A stretch of 64,000 bases of DNA, from the NCBI RefSeq assembly GCF_949987515.2, contig NC_082699.1, positions 79,837,458 through 79,901,457 on the forward strand, read 5' to 3'. Source of the stretch: Delphinus delphis. Lineage: Eukaryota > Chordata > Mammalia > Artiodactyla > Delphinidae. This document shows positions 50,462 through 61,600 of the stretch, in pieces (positions within the stretch are counted from its first letter, which is position 1; each line of letters begins with the position of its first letter). The position numbers and the translations under genes were made by a program. Below the pieces are notes generated by a model. The model had not been told where the DNA came from, did not search any database, and saw nothing but the letters and a program-made list of their open reading frames with translations.

Positions 50462-51660
50462 CTCCGGTCCGGTCCCGGCCCGGCCCCACGAGCCCGCTTC
50501 CGTGGCCTCGGGCCGCTGAGCGCCTCCACCGGCCGGAAACTGGGACCGCGAGCCTGGGGTTCCGGGCGCCGCCCGAGCGTTGGAGCCGTCTGACCCTCCC
50601 GCTTCGCCCACGATGGACATGGCCAGAGGGTCTTCGGACTCCGGCGGGCGAGGCTGGGCTTGGAGGCCTGTATTCTGGGCAAAGCGTCAGGGACTGAAGC
50701 ACCTGCCACAACTGGAAGGCCCTAGAGGCTCGGCTGGGGGCTGCAGCCCGGCGGCCCTGTCGACCCCCGCGTCTGGCGGGAGCCAGACGCGCTCCTAGGC
50801 TTCTTCTGGGCCGCCGCCCGCCTCTCGCCGCCCACCGAACACTCAGTTGCCCCCTCTCGCCCACACCTACAGCACCCGGGGCGGAGCCGGCGAGGGGCCG
50901 CGACCAATGAGCGCCAGGGAGGAAGGCGGGTTCGCACGGCCGAGAAGATGACGGACATGCGCCACAGCCAGTAGGAGTGGAAGACGGGACTGAGCGGCGG
51001 GTACTGCCCCCAATGGCTCTGCGAGCTCCCGGTCCCGGCGTCTGGAGCGGGCCATTCAGACGCGTGGGGCCGGGCCTGGCGGACGCTTGTTGTTGTCCGG
51101 CCCGGGGAGGTAGAGGTCGTTCGCTCGCTTGCTCGGGCCTTCTGTGGCGGTCGGCGGGCAGGTCGGTCGCGATAGTCGGGCGCCGTGCACGGGCGAGGCT
51201 ATGTCGCGGTGGCAGCTCGGATGGGCCGGCGGGGCCGGGAGTAACGGGACGTCGCTGCGGAGCTTCTTTCCCCGGATACAGTGCGGCCCGAGCGGAGGCC
51301 GCGGCGCCGCACTCCGGTCCTGAGGCGTCCGCGCTACCCGGGGCCCGCACCGCCTTCTCACCCGCACCGACGCCAATCGACCTGACCCTGCCTGGTCCGG
51401 TCCGGCCCGATTGAGCGCAGAGTAAGCAGGTAGGGGTACGCCCTGTGCCCGGCGCCGACTCGGGCCCTCCAGAACTACAGTCCCCAGCAGGCTTCGCGCT
51501 GGAGCGCACGCGCGCCTCCCAAGGCGCACGGCTTCCTGGGACTTGTAGTTCGCGCGGCTTGGCTGGGGTTTCCCCTTAGACCCGGCAGACGCTGTAGCGC
51601 CCTAGCTGCCCGGCTGACAGGCCCCCCGGGGGCCGCGGGGCCTCCCTCCGCTCCCTGTCG
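50240..51660. promoter_or_regulatory. Shared CpG island: bidirectional SHARPIN / MAF1 promoter
   Basis: A dense CpG block runs from SHARPIN exon 1 into the MAF1 5' region, with GC boxes and no TATA box. Two ACTACA-type (ZNF143-like) motifs face each other: 'gaactacagtccccagcagg' at 51472-51491 and the reverse of 'ctgggacttgtagttcgcg' at 51536-51554. A plausible MAF1 non-coding exon 1 ends at 'AGCAG|gtagggg' (51429). Confidence 0.7.
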
Positions 51661-52205
51661 TACTTTCGGAGAAAAACGGAGGAGCTCACTAGAAAGCAGC
51701 CTGTAGAACAGGAAAGAGCGCCGCGTCCAGGTGACGGCAGGGCCGAGCCCCAGGTGATCTGGTTCCTAACTGGGTGCGGTTCTTACCCGGGCTGAGGATC
51801 CCGGCCGGAGGGGCACCGCAGGAGTCACGTCCCTTCGCGGGCTCGCAGGGCCCCCCTTGGTGGGTAGGGCTCTTGTGTCGGGATGGGGGCTGTTGAGGGA
51901 GAGACTAACCCAGCAGCCCCGGGGTTAGCAGGATCCCCGGTGGGTCCCCCAGCCTGGCCCAAGAACTCCTGTGAGGTGCAAGAGGTGTGGCTGATCTGGG
52001 ACCTGGACGTGCCGCTCTCATCACCTCTCCCGCCAGTGCTGAAGGCCTGGGAGCAGGCTGCAGGAGGGACCCAAGTTGTTTACAGCGGCGCCACTTACTG
52101 GGAGGAGGGCTGAAGGTGGAGCCCCAAGGGCCAGACACCCATGGACTGACCTGCATCCTCAGGCAGCAGTAGCTCTTTGGAGCACAGGACATCCTCCCCG
52201 AGGAC

Positions 52206-53664
52206 ATGAAGCTGTTGGAGAACTCCAGCTTTGAGGCCATCAACTCGCAGCTGACCGTGGAGACGGGAGATGCCCACATCATTGGCAGGTGAGGCCGGGG
52301 CTCTGGGGCTGGCGTCTCAGAGGTCACTCTGCCCTGTCTCTGGGTTGAGCCTGCGGGGGTGGCGTGCTTCATGGTTGTGCCTGCGTCTCTAGGATTGAGA
52401 GCTACTCGTGTAAGATGGCGGGCGATGACAAGCACATGTTCAAGCAGTTCTGCCAGGAGGGCCAGCCACATGTGCTGGAGGCGCTGTCCCCACCCCAGAC
52501 CTCGGGCCTCAGCCCCAGCAGGTGAGCCGGGCAGGGCCTGCCCACTGTGCACTGGCAAGCGGGGCAGTGCCAGGCTGACGCTTCTCTCTGTGCAGACTGA
52601 GTAAGAGCCAGGGTGGCGAGGATGAGGGCCCCCTCAGCGACAAGTGCAGCCGCAAGACCCTCTTCTACCTGATCGCCACGCTCAACGAGTCCTTCCGGCC
52701 GGACTACGACTTCAGCAGAGCCCGGAGCCACGAGTTCAGCCGGGAGCCCAGCCTCAGCTGGGTGAGGGTCGGGTCGGGGAAGGGACCCGTAGGCCCACAG
52801 CCATCCTTGGCATCCTCCCTTACTCACTGGGGCTCGGCCCGGTTCACGCCTGCTGCCCTGGGTCCTCGTCAGCCCTGACTGTGACCATCCTAGGTGGTGA
52901 ACGCAGTCAACTGCAGCCTGTTCTCCGCTGTTCGGGAGGACTTCAAGGCCCTGAAGCCGCAGCTGTGGAACGCGGTGGATGAGGAGATCTGCTTGGCTGA
53001 GTGCGACATCTACAGGTGAGCTGGCGTCCCTGCAGGTGGGTCCTGGGCGGGTGGCACTTGGGACCTAACACCACATCTCGCCCCACACGCCGCAGCTACA
53101 ACCCAGACCTGGACTCAGATCCCTTCGGGGAAGATGGCAGCCTCTGGTCCTTCAACTACTTCTTCTACAACAAGCGGCTGAAACGGATCGTGTTCTTCAG
53201 CTGCCGCTCTATCAGGTTGGCCGGCACCTGTCCACCTCCCTTCCTTTACCTCCCTGTTTGGCTCACACACCGTTTCCCCAGCCTGGCCCACCCCATTCCT
53301 AACTTTGTCCTCCCCAGACACCCTCCCTGGGGTTAGCAGCAGGCTGGGGGTAGGCGGTTTTAAGACTGGTCCCCCCACCCCCAGTGGATCCACCTACACT
53401 CCGTCGGAGGCAGGCAATGAGCTGGACATGGAGCTCGGGGGAGAGGAGGAGGAGGAGAGTGGAGGTGGAGGCCGCGAGGGCGGCCACGAGGAGACCAGCA
53501 CCATGGAAGAGGACAGGTGCGTGACGGTTGCAGTGGCCTCCCTCCCTTCAGCCTGGGGTGTGCAGGGCAGGGTGGGGCCCCCTCTGCCTGGTCTCCTGAG
53601 TGTGGGCTCCTCAGAACTCACTGTGTGCCGCCCGTTGCCCAGGGTTCCGGTGATCTGTATGTGA
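52206..53664 (+). CDS. MAF1: MAF1, repressor of RNA polymerase III transcription
   Basis: Coding exons 52206-52288, 52393-52521, 52596-52761, 52894-53015, 53096-53215, 53385-53516 and 53643-53664 give 257 residues (human 256). MAF1 binds RNA polymerase III and TFIIIB components to shut down tRNA and 5S synthesis under stress. Ser60, Ser68 and Ser75, the mTORC1 target sites in the human protein, are all present in '[20 protein letters not shown]'. The conserved globular part runs from '[16 protein letters not shown]' to 'FFSCRSISGS'. An acidic tail rich in Glu and Gly follows. It ends 'VPVICM' against 'VICI' in human. A non-coding first exon lies near the CpG island at about 51 kb. Confidence 0.97.
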
Positions 53665-54133
53665 AGAGGAGGAACAGAGGCCCTCGCTTCACCCAGCTTC
53701 AAACAGTGCCTGGACCTGCCCACCTGAGGGGCCGCAGGGCCTCCACAGCTGCTGGCCAGATCCTGGCGCTACCACAGCACCAGCGCCACTCCAGGCCACA
53801 CCTGCCTAGCCCTTTGGCTGTAGCCTGTGGATGTCCCCTCAGCCCCACAGGCTCCCGCTGCCCACGCTGTGGCTGGACTGGACAGCAACGGCACAGGGCC
53901 TGGTGGGAAGAGCCACTGCCCCGCCCAAACGAACTGACACGGGCAGGGACAGCTGGACCACAGAGTTTATTTTTGTATTTTGTGCAGGGTCAGGCCTGGA
54001 CCTGCACACTCCAGCCCAAAGGGCCGGAGACCCAGCAGGCGGTCCCCAGGGGTCATCCGCCCACTTGTACTCCCCACCTTGCCCATCGGGCAGCGTGCAC
54101 TGAGTGTCACTTTGGTGCAGCTGGTTTGCTTCC

Positions 54134-54139
54134 AATAAA
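54134..54139 (+). promoter_or_regulatory. Polyadenylation signal AATAAA of MAF1
   Basis: AATAAA in 'ttccaataaaagtttctg', only 140 bases before the WDR97 start codon. Confidence 0.9.
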
Positions 54140-54220
54140 AGTTTCTGTGACTCAGTGCGCACGGAGGCTCATGAGGCGTGGGGGCGGGGCCTGCGTCGAG
54201 GGCGGGGCCTGCTGCGTCCG

Positions 54221-54233
54221 GTATCCTAGCAAC
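54221..54233 (+). promoter_or_regulatory. RFX X-box upstream of WDR97
   Basis: 'gtatcctagcaac' fits the X-box pattern (two half-sites, one-base spacer) with the strong 'agcaac' half. It lies 46 bases before the WDR97 ATG, in a GC-box-rich stretch. X-boxes drive ciliary genes, in keeping with an axonemal protein. Confidence 0.6.
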
Positions 54234-54278
54234 GGTCCTAGAGGGCTGTTGAGCCGCCTGGACCCCGCGGCTCCTGAA

Positions 54279-55661
54279 ATGGAGCCAGAAGTGTGGGACG
54301 CAAGCAAGCCCTTTACCATAGAAGGCGACCACCTGATTCCAGACCTGGACCTGTATGATGCCGACATCTACGACGTCCCGGACCCGGGACTGCTCAACGA
54401 AGAGGATGGTGAGGTGTCCTGGCCTCGACCCCCAGATGGCCGGCTTGGCCGCAGGCCTCACTCAAGCTCTGGTTCTGTCCTCTGGGAATGCAGCACTCCC
54501 CGGGCAGTCCCCTAACCTGGCAGGGCCCTCAGGAGGGGCCTTGGCTGCCCACGACCTCCAGGGTTAGGGGCCCAAAGGCCACACCGACAGGGCTTCCGCT
54601 GCCGGTTCGCAGAGTCATCGTTTAAGGAGGCGGCCCCACGGCTTTTTACCAGCAACTCTCGGTGGCAGAATGTGACCCCGAGCGCCCGTGCCCGCCAGCT
54701 GTGGCTGCTCCTGCGCACAGGCCTCCAGACTTTGGTGGAAAAGGTGCGGCTTGCCCGTGGCATCCGTCTCAAGGCCTCTTTCCGGCCCAGCCCTTCCCCT
54801 AGGGGTCCCCTGCAGGACCCCAGCCCAGATCCTCTTGGCTCCCCTAGGTGGGTGCCGCCTACAGCCCCGCCCCCCAACCCCTGGCCCCCGCCAAGTTTAC
54901 GGCAGGCTTGCTGGTCCCGGTCCGCAGGAAAAGAGAGCCGAGCTGCACGTGGCGCGCTTGACGCACGGGCTAGAGCTGCTGCGGCGCCTGGAGGTGGCAG
55001 CCGGGCTGTGTTCGGTGGCACAGGACCCCATGGGCAGACGCTTCGTGGTGCTGGACGGTGCCGGCCGCCTGCACCTGCGCAGAGAGGATGGCTGGGCACA
55101 AGAGAAGCTGCTAGCTCCGGTCGCGCTTACAGGGCTGGTGGCAGTGCCGGGCGAGCTGGGCACTGTGGGCCGCTTTGTGGGCTGGGGCCCAGCGGGGTTG
55201 GCCATCCTAAGGTCCGACCTCAGCCTGCTGTGGCAGAGTAAGCCAGTGGAGCGCAGGGTGCCGGGCCGCGAGCCAGTCTGCTGCCTGCCGGTGCCCGACG
55301 CCGGGCTGCTGCTGGTGGCGGAGGCGGGCAGAAGCCTGGTGCTCTGGAAGTTCCGTGCAGGGGGTCGCTGCCTGGTTCCCCGTGGGTCCCCTCTGTGGCT
55401 GCCGCCAAACCTCTCGGGTGCGCTTGCGCGTCTGGCTCTCGGGCCTCAGCATCCCCCTCACGTCCCACGCTGCTGCGCAGCCTACGGCTCAGCCGTGCTC
55501 ACCTTTGATCTGCACACCTGGGCTGTCACAGATGTGCGTCGGGATCTGCACAAAACGTGAGGAGGGGCCCAGGGGCTGGTGGGAGAGGGGGAAGTCATGA
55601 GGTGAGTCCGCGACACAAATCCGGTCGTGGTAGGGGTGCCGGCGCGTGCGCACGCGCGCGT

Positions 55662-55699
<38 letters not shown>

Positions 55700-58600
55700 C
55701 AGTCCTGAGTCCAGGGGCCTCCCTCTCCCCCCTCAGCACCATCTCCGACCTGGTGTACTGTAGAGAGGTGGGGGCCATGGTGACAGCTTCCCGGGACAGC
55801 ACGGTGAAGGTGTGGGAGGCTGACTGGCAGATCCGGATGGTGTTCGTGGGACACACAGGTGCGCCGTGTGTGGCTATTGAGGCCTGGTCTCCCCTCACCC
55901 TGGGCACAGCCCTGCCTTTGAGAGCTCCGGGCACAGGATCTCCACGGGCTTCTGGCCAAGCTTCTCCGCCCTGGTCATGACCCTGACCGACGGCTCCCCT
56001 TCTCTCAGTCCCTGGTGCTCAGGAGTGACCCGAGCCCCTCCCGCAGGCCCGGTGACTGCGGTGGCCGTGCTCCCGAACACGGCCCTTGTGCTGTCGGCTT
56101 CTCAAGACGGGACGCTGCGCACGTGGGACCTGCAGGCAGCGGCGCAGGTGGGTGAGGTGGCGCCGAGCCGCCGGGGCCCGAGCGTGCCGTCGGAGACCGT
56201 GAGGCATCTGCTGGCTCCCGCCGGCCCCGGCTGGCCCTTGCTCGCCTTGCGCGCCCGCAGCGTGGAGCTGTGGCGCGTGCGGGAGCTCTACTCGTCATTG
56301 GCCCAGCTGTCGGCGCCGGTGCTCCACCTGCAGGTGGCGCCGGCGCTGCCCTCGCCCATGGCCCCGCAAGCGCAGCTGCCCACGCGCCTCGTGTGCGCCT
56401 GCGCCGACGGCTCGGTCTGCCTGGTGTCGGTCTCCAGCGGACGCACCGTGAGCGCGCTTCTGCTGGAGCCTGAGGACTGCGCGGCCGCCGTGGCCTACTG
56501 CCTGCCCCGCGAGGTGCTGTGGCTGATGACGCGCGCCGGGCACCTGCTGTGTGCCAACGCAGCACGCTGCCCCATGCGCGTGCTGCACCGCCTGTGCCCG
56601 CCGCCGCCCCCGGCGCCCCGGCCTTGCTGCCTGCACCTCTACAGCCACCTCACGGACCCCGGGAGCGCGTTTGCCGCCTGGGAGATAGTGCGCCAGTACA
56701 AGGGCGAGCTGTGCCGCAGTGACGTGGCCGGGGCCTGGAAGGACAAGAACCGGTGGGTGCCGGAGCCAGCCAGGGTAGGGCAAGGCGGCCGGGTCCACAC
56801 CAACAGGCTGTGGTCACCCATAGGTACCTGCTCGTGGTGGGGCACACTGATGGCACCCTGTCCGTACTTGAGTTGCGCTCCTCGAAGACGGTCTTCCGTA
56901 CGGAGGCGCACGGCCCAGGCCCCGTCACCGCCATTGCGTCCACCTGGAACAGCATCGTGTCCTCCGGTGGGTACCTCTCCTCCCTCCACGGCCGGCCTGG
57001 GAACCCCTTCCCTCCCCAAAGGCCCCACTGTGGCTCCCGTCCCCACAGGGGGAGACTTGACCGTGAAGATCTGGCGCGTCTTCCCGTATGCCGAGGAGAG
57101 CCTGAGCCTCCTGCGCACCTTCTCCTGCTGCCGCCCGGCGCTGGTGCTCTGCGCCCTCGGGAATCGCATCACCGTGGGCTTCGAGGACCTGAACAGCGCC
57201 ACCTATGGCTTGGTGCAGTTTGGCCTGGACAACAGCCCTCGCTTTGATCACCGGCCCCAGGACGACCCCACGGACCACATCACCGGTGAGCGGGCAGGGC
57301 AGAGGTGAAGTCCAGGCCGCCAGATGGCTCTGGCCCCTGACCCTGAGTCCTGGCCCCCCAGGCCTGTGCTGCTGTCCCACACTCAAGCTGTACGCCTGCT
57401 CCAGCCTGGACGGCACCATCCGCATCTGGACCGCGGAGAACCGCCTGCTGCGGTGGGCTGGGGGTGGGAGAGGGTTGGGGGCTTGCCTCTGCTGCTGCCT
57501 CCGTGTTCTGTTCCAAGGAGCAGGGCCACACTGTCGGTCTGAACAACCCTCCAGGCTCCTGCAGCTGAACGGTGCCCCTCAGGCCCTGAGCTTCTGCAGT
57601 AACAGTGGGGACCTGGTGCTGGCCCTGGGCTCCTGCCTCTGCCTGGTGGCCCACAGGCTCTACCTGCCCACATCTTACCTGATTAAGGTGTGCACTGAGC
57701 ACAGGTAGGCAGGGTGGGGCTGCTGTGGGCAGACCAGCCACCGAGGCCAGGGCTCCAGGCTCCTTTCCCCCGCTCAGAAGCTGTGCCAGGATGTCCCTGA
57801 TGTGGTGGATGACCCTCCACTGCCGCTGACCAGCCAGGAGTCGCTGACCTCAGCCCAGCTGCAGAGGCTCGCCAGCCTGCGCGGGGTGGCCAGCCTCAGG
57901 TCTGCCGGCAGGCCCAACCGAGCCGTCCCGGAGGCCCCGACCTGGCTCCCCTGGGTCAGGGCCTGGCCGAGTGCTCCCAACCTGAGACCCCAGGGCTCCC
58001 AGGCCCCTTGGCCACCCACCGCAAGCCCGTCCCAGTGCCGGCCTTCCCACTCGTGGCTGTTTGTGGTTCCCCGCCAGGGGCCTGGCCACCACCCCTGGGT
58101 CCCTGGCCCAGCCTCTGCCCTATCCCACTGGTAATGCCACCCAGTGTCCCACCTGTGTCCTTCCCTGTCTGCAGCGCAGCCTCGTCTTTCATCCACTGCC
58201 CGACGGCCACGCCTCAGCAGCCAGTGTTGGAGAAGGTGGGGTGGCTCCTGACCCCTTCTCCACCTCAGTGGCCCAGCCCTGCCCCCCGACCCCGGCTCAG
58301 GCCCTTCCCCTTCAGTCCCTGGGCCAGGCCTGGGATCCCTGTGCTTGTCTAGGGGCACGCAGCAAGGCTCAAGGAAGAATGCGCTGACCCCTGACCCTCA
58401 CCCCAGGACTTGGAAGCCTTCATTGCCCGGGACCAAGACCTTCAGCAGCTGAAACTGGGGCTGGTGGGCCCTGCAGCCCGGCCCTCACCCTCCTGGCAGC
58501 AGTGCCAGGAGGCCTTTGATAACTACCTCCGTCTGATTTATGGCCCTGGTCTGCTGGTGAGTGTGGGGCCTCCCCAGTCCCTCCCTTCACCCGGAGCCTC

Positions 58601-61600
58601 TGACACTGCCCGTCTGCCCTGCCCTCCCTGCCAGGGCAGGTATTCCGGAGGAGAGTCCCAGCAGTGGAGCACCGTGACCCTCACAGTGGAGAGACAGACC
58701 TGGGACGTGTGCGCCCTGCCCAGAGACGTCCCCGATCTCGGGGGCGTTGAAGCCTCGCCACCACAGGATCTTGGGACCCTGGGCCAGCGCTTTGCCCGAC
58801 CACCCCAAGTCCCCTTGCCTCCCCCCACCACCCACCGGAGGTTGCACAGCAGAGCACCCCAGGTGAGGCTTACCACCACTCCCACCCCTCTGCCTTCACC
58901 TCATGGTCCCCACCCCACCCCCTGACGACTCCTTCCACCCCAGCTGCTGGCCCGCTCCTCCCCGAGCCACGAACTGGGCCTTAGTCTGCAACTGCAGCTG
59001 CAGTTGGAGCGGCTCCACGGGGAGAAGCCTGTGGCCCCGGATCCACTGTCCTCCCACCTGCAGCGCAGGGTGAGGGGCCCAGGTGGGTGGAGGCTGCCGC
59101 CCGAAGGCAGAACTGCAGGGACACTGGAGTCCAAACTCGGCTCTGATCCCTGTCCCATCCCCAGATCCCCCTGCTGCTGAAGAGGCGGCCCCAGGAGCAT
59201 CTCTCCAACCCCAGGGGCTTCTTCCCTGCCGCTGTTCAGCCCTATGAGGTGAGACCCCTCGCTGTCCTGAGGCCCTTCCCTCCCCGGGGGGGCCCTCCTT
59301 ATGTACCCCATGTCCCCTTTGCTGTAAGCCTTTGTGCCCAGCTCTGACCCGAGGGCCAGGCCCACCTGCACCCCTCACCCCGGGCCCGGTTTTGCCGCTG
59401 CTGCTCTCCGTGTGCCCTAACTCCTCACTCCGGGAACTGGCTGCCAGAGGGCCAGGGACTTCGGAGCTGGAGCCAGGCGGAGCCAGAGCCTCTGCCAGCG
59501 GTCGCTCCTGCAGCCACTCCCTAGCGCGAGGGTCGGGGGGCTGGGGCCTCTGTGCACTTTGTCTGCGAGACCAGAGTCCCCTCCCTTGAGGGGAGCAGAG
59601 TCGGTGGGAGCTGGCCTTCCCACTCTCTCCCCCTCCAGATGCCCAGACAGGCCCAGCCCCTTCTCCCCACACATCTGGCACTCTTACCTTCCCAGGTGGG
59701 TAACGGATCCTTCCAGCTGCTACTCCATCTACCCAAGCCCCCAGTAACACCCCCTCGAGCTCCCATTGTCCCCTTTTTTTTTTTTATTTTTTGGCCACGC
59801 TGCGTGCCTTGTGCAATCTTAGTTCCCCGACCGGGGATTGAACCCCGGCCCAGCAGTGAAAGCACGGAGCTAACCAGTGGACCGCCGAGGGAGTCCCTTC
59901 TACTGCCCCCTTCTTATCAGCGTCTCTGCTCCAGGACCGGGGGCTGAGTCCTGTGGAGACCATGTGGGTGTCAGGGCTCCCCAAAGGCCGGCTGTTACCC
60001 AGATCTCCGTCCTCAGTTACCACAGCTGATGCCACACTCACTGCCTGCCCTTCGGCCTGATATCTAGAGATTCTCTCTTCCTGTCTGTGTGTCGTGGGCA
60101 GGGCGTGCGAGCCCCACTCAGCTCTTGGACGTCAGGCGGGCAGAGCTGGGCTGGTGGCGGGGGTGCCCTGCCAGCGTGGTCTCTGGGGCAGGTGGAGTCC
60201 AGGCCCTCAACCTGCCCCGCTGTGCTCCACCTGCAGTACTGGCGGCGGCCCATCCGCTTCCCGGGCTGCGTGCCCAACTCGGTGGTGCTGCAGCAGATGT
60301 GGCTGCCTGTGGAGGTCCGCGGCCTCGGAGCCCTGGGCCGCTGCGAGAGCAAGGCAAGGGGCGGGGCGAGGCGGGGCGGGGTCTGCAGGGGGCGGGGCCG
60401 GATCCCTGCTGCGCCCGTGGCCACGCCTCGCTCTCCACTTCGCAGCCTGGAGGGAGCCCGGACGACCAGTGGCTGCCGCGGCAGGAGAAGCTGACCCAGT
60501 TGTTGGGAGGGGAGGGGGAGGAGGAGGGCGAGCAGGGTCTGGACTGGGCCTCGGACTCGCAGCGCCGCCACACGCAGCTCTCCGACCAGCTGCCGGAGCA
60601 GGAAGCTCAGGTGGGCGTCCGGGGCTGGGCTGGGCAGCGGCGCAGGAGCTGCCTGAGGCGGGCAGGGTCTGCAGCTGCTGCCGCTGCCCCTAGAGCCCCG
60701 AGGGTCGCATCCCGAAGCCCATGGGCTCCCGCGAGGACACCGCCAGGGCCGAGACCTGTCTTCACTGCCCCCAGTTCCACTACGGGCACTCGCTCTGGGA
60801 AGAGAGCTGCGCGCATCTGCCTAGGTTCCTGCTTTTTTTCGTCGGCCAGAACTGGTTCAAAAAGCTCTTCCCCATCTTCACTCTGCAGGTTCGGGGGAGT
60901 TTGGGAGGCACGGGCTCAGGTACGGGAGGGGGAGGCTGGAGCGCCCGGGTGCGGCGCAGGGGGCCAGGCCTCAGCACCAGATCCCTGCAGGCGTACCCCG
61001 AGGTGGGCACGGTGGAGGGCCTGGCCTCGCTGTTCATGGACCTGCTGGACGAGGCCTCTTGGGCAGACCGTGTGCACATCCTGCACGCGCTGCTGAGGCT
61101 GCTGCCCGACGTCAGCAGAGACCTCTGTAGCCGGCTGCACGGCATCCTCGTGCGCTTGCTCAACCTGGACCAGCCCCCCAGCCTCCAGGTGAGCCCCTAG
61201 TCCCGAGACCCGCCCCGCCCCGCCCCACCCCAGGCCTCGGGCCCCAGTGTCGCTCCCCCTGCGCTCAGGACAGGATGCAGAAGCAGTTTGTGATGCTGGC
61301 GCTGCAGCTGCTCCGGGCCTGCTCCCTGGAGTCCCGCGAGGTGGTGCTGGAGCTCCTGTGCTACGTCCTTTACTCGCCAGCCTCCTGCTGGTGAGTTCCG
61401 CTCCCTTCCCTCCCTCCTCCCCGCTGCTGCCAGGGAGGCCGCCCAGAAGCCTCCCACGCCTGTACACCTGTCCCAGGCCGGACCTCAGGAAGCTGCTGGA
61501 AGGACTCGGCCTTCAGGACCCGCACGGCCTCCTGTTCAAGGAGATGACGACCTGGGTCCAGGGCCCGGAGCGCGCCTCCAAGGCCGCACTGCGCAAGCGC

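Noticed and set aside
50190..51509. A 439-residue minus-strand frame across the SHARPIN/MAF1 CpG island
   Set aside because: It is in a different frame from SHARPIN exon 1, is very rich in Arg, Ala, Pro and Gly, and lies in promoter sequence.
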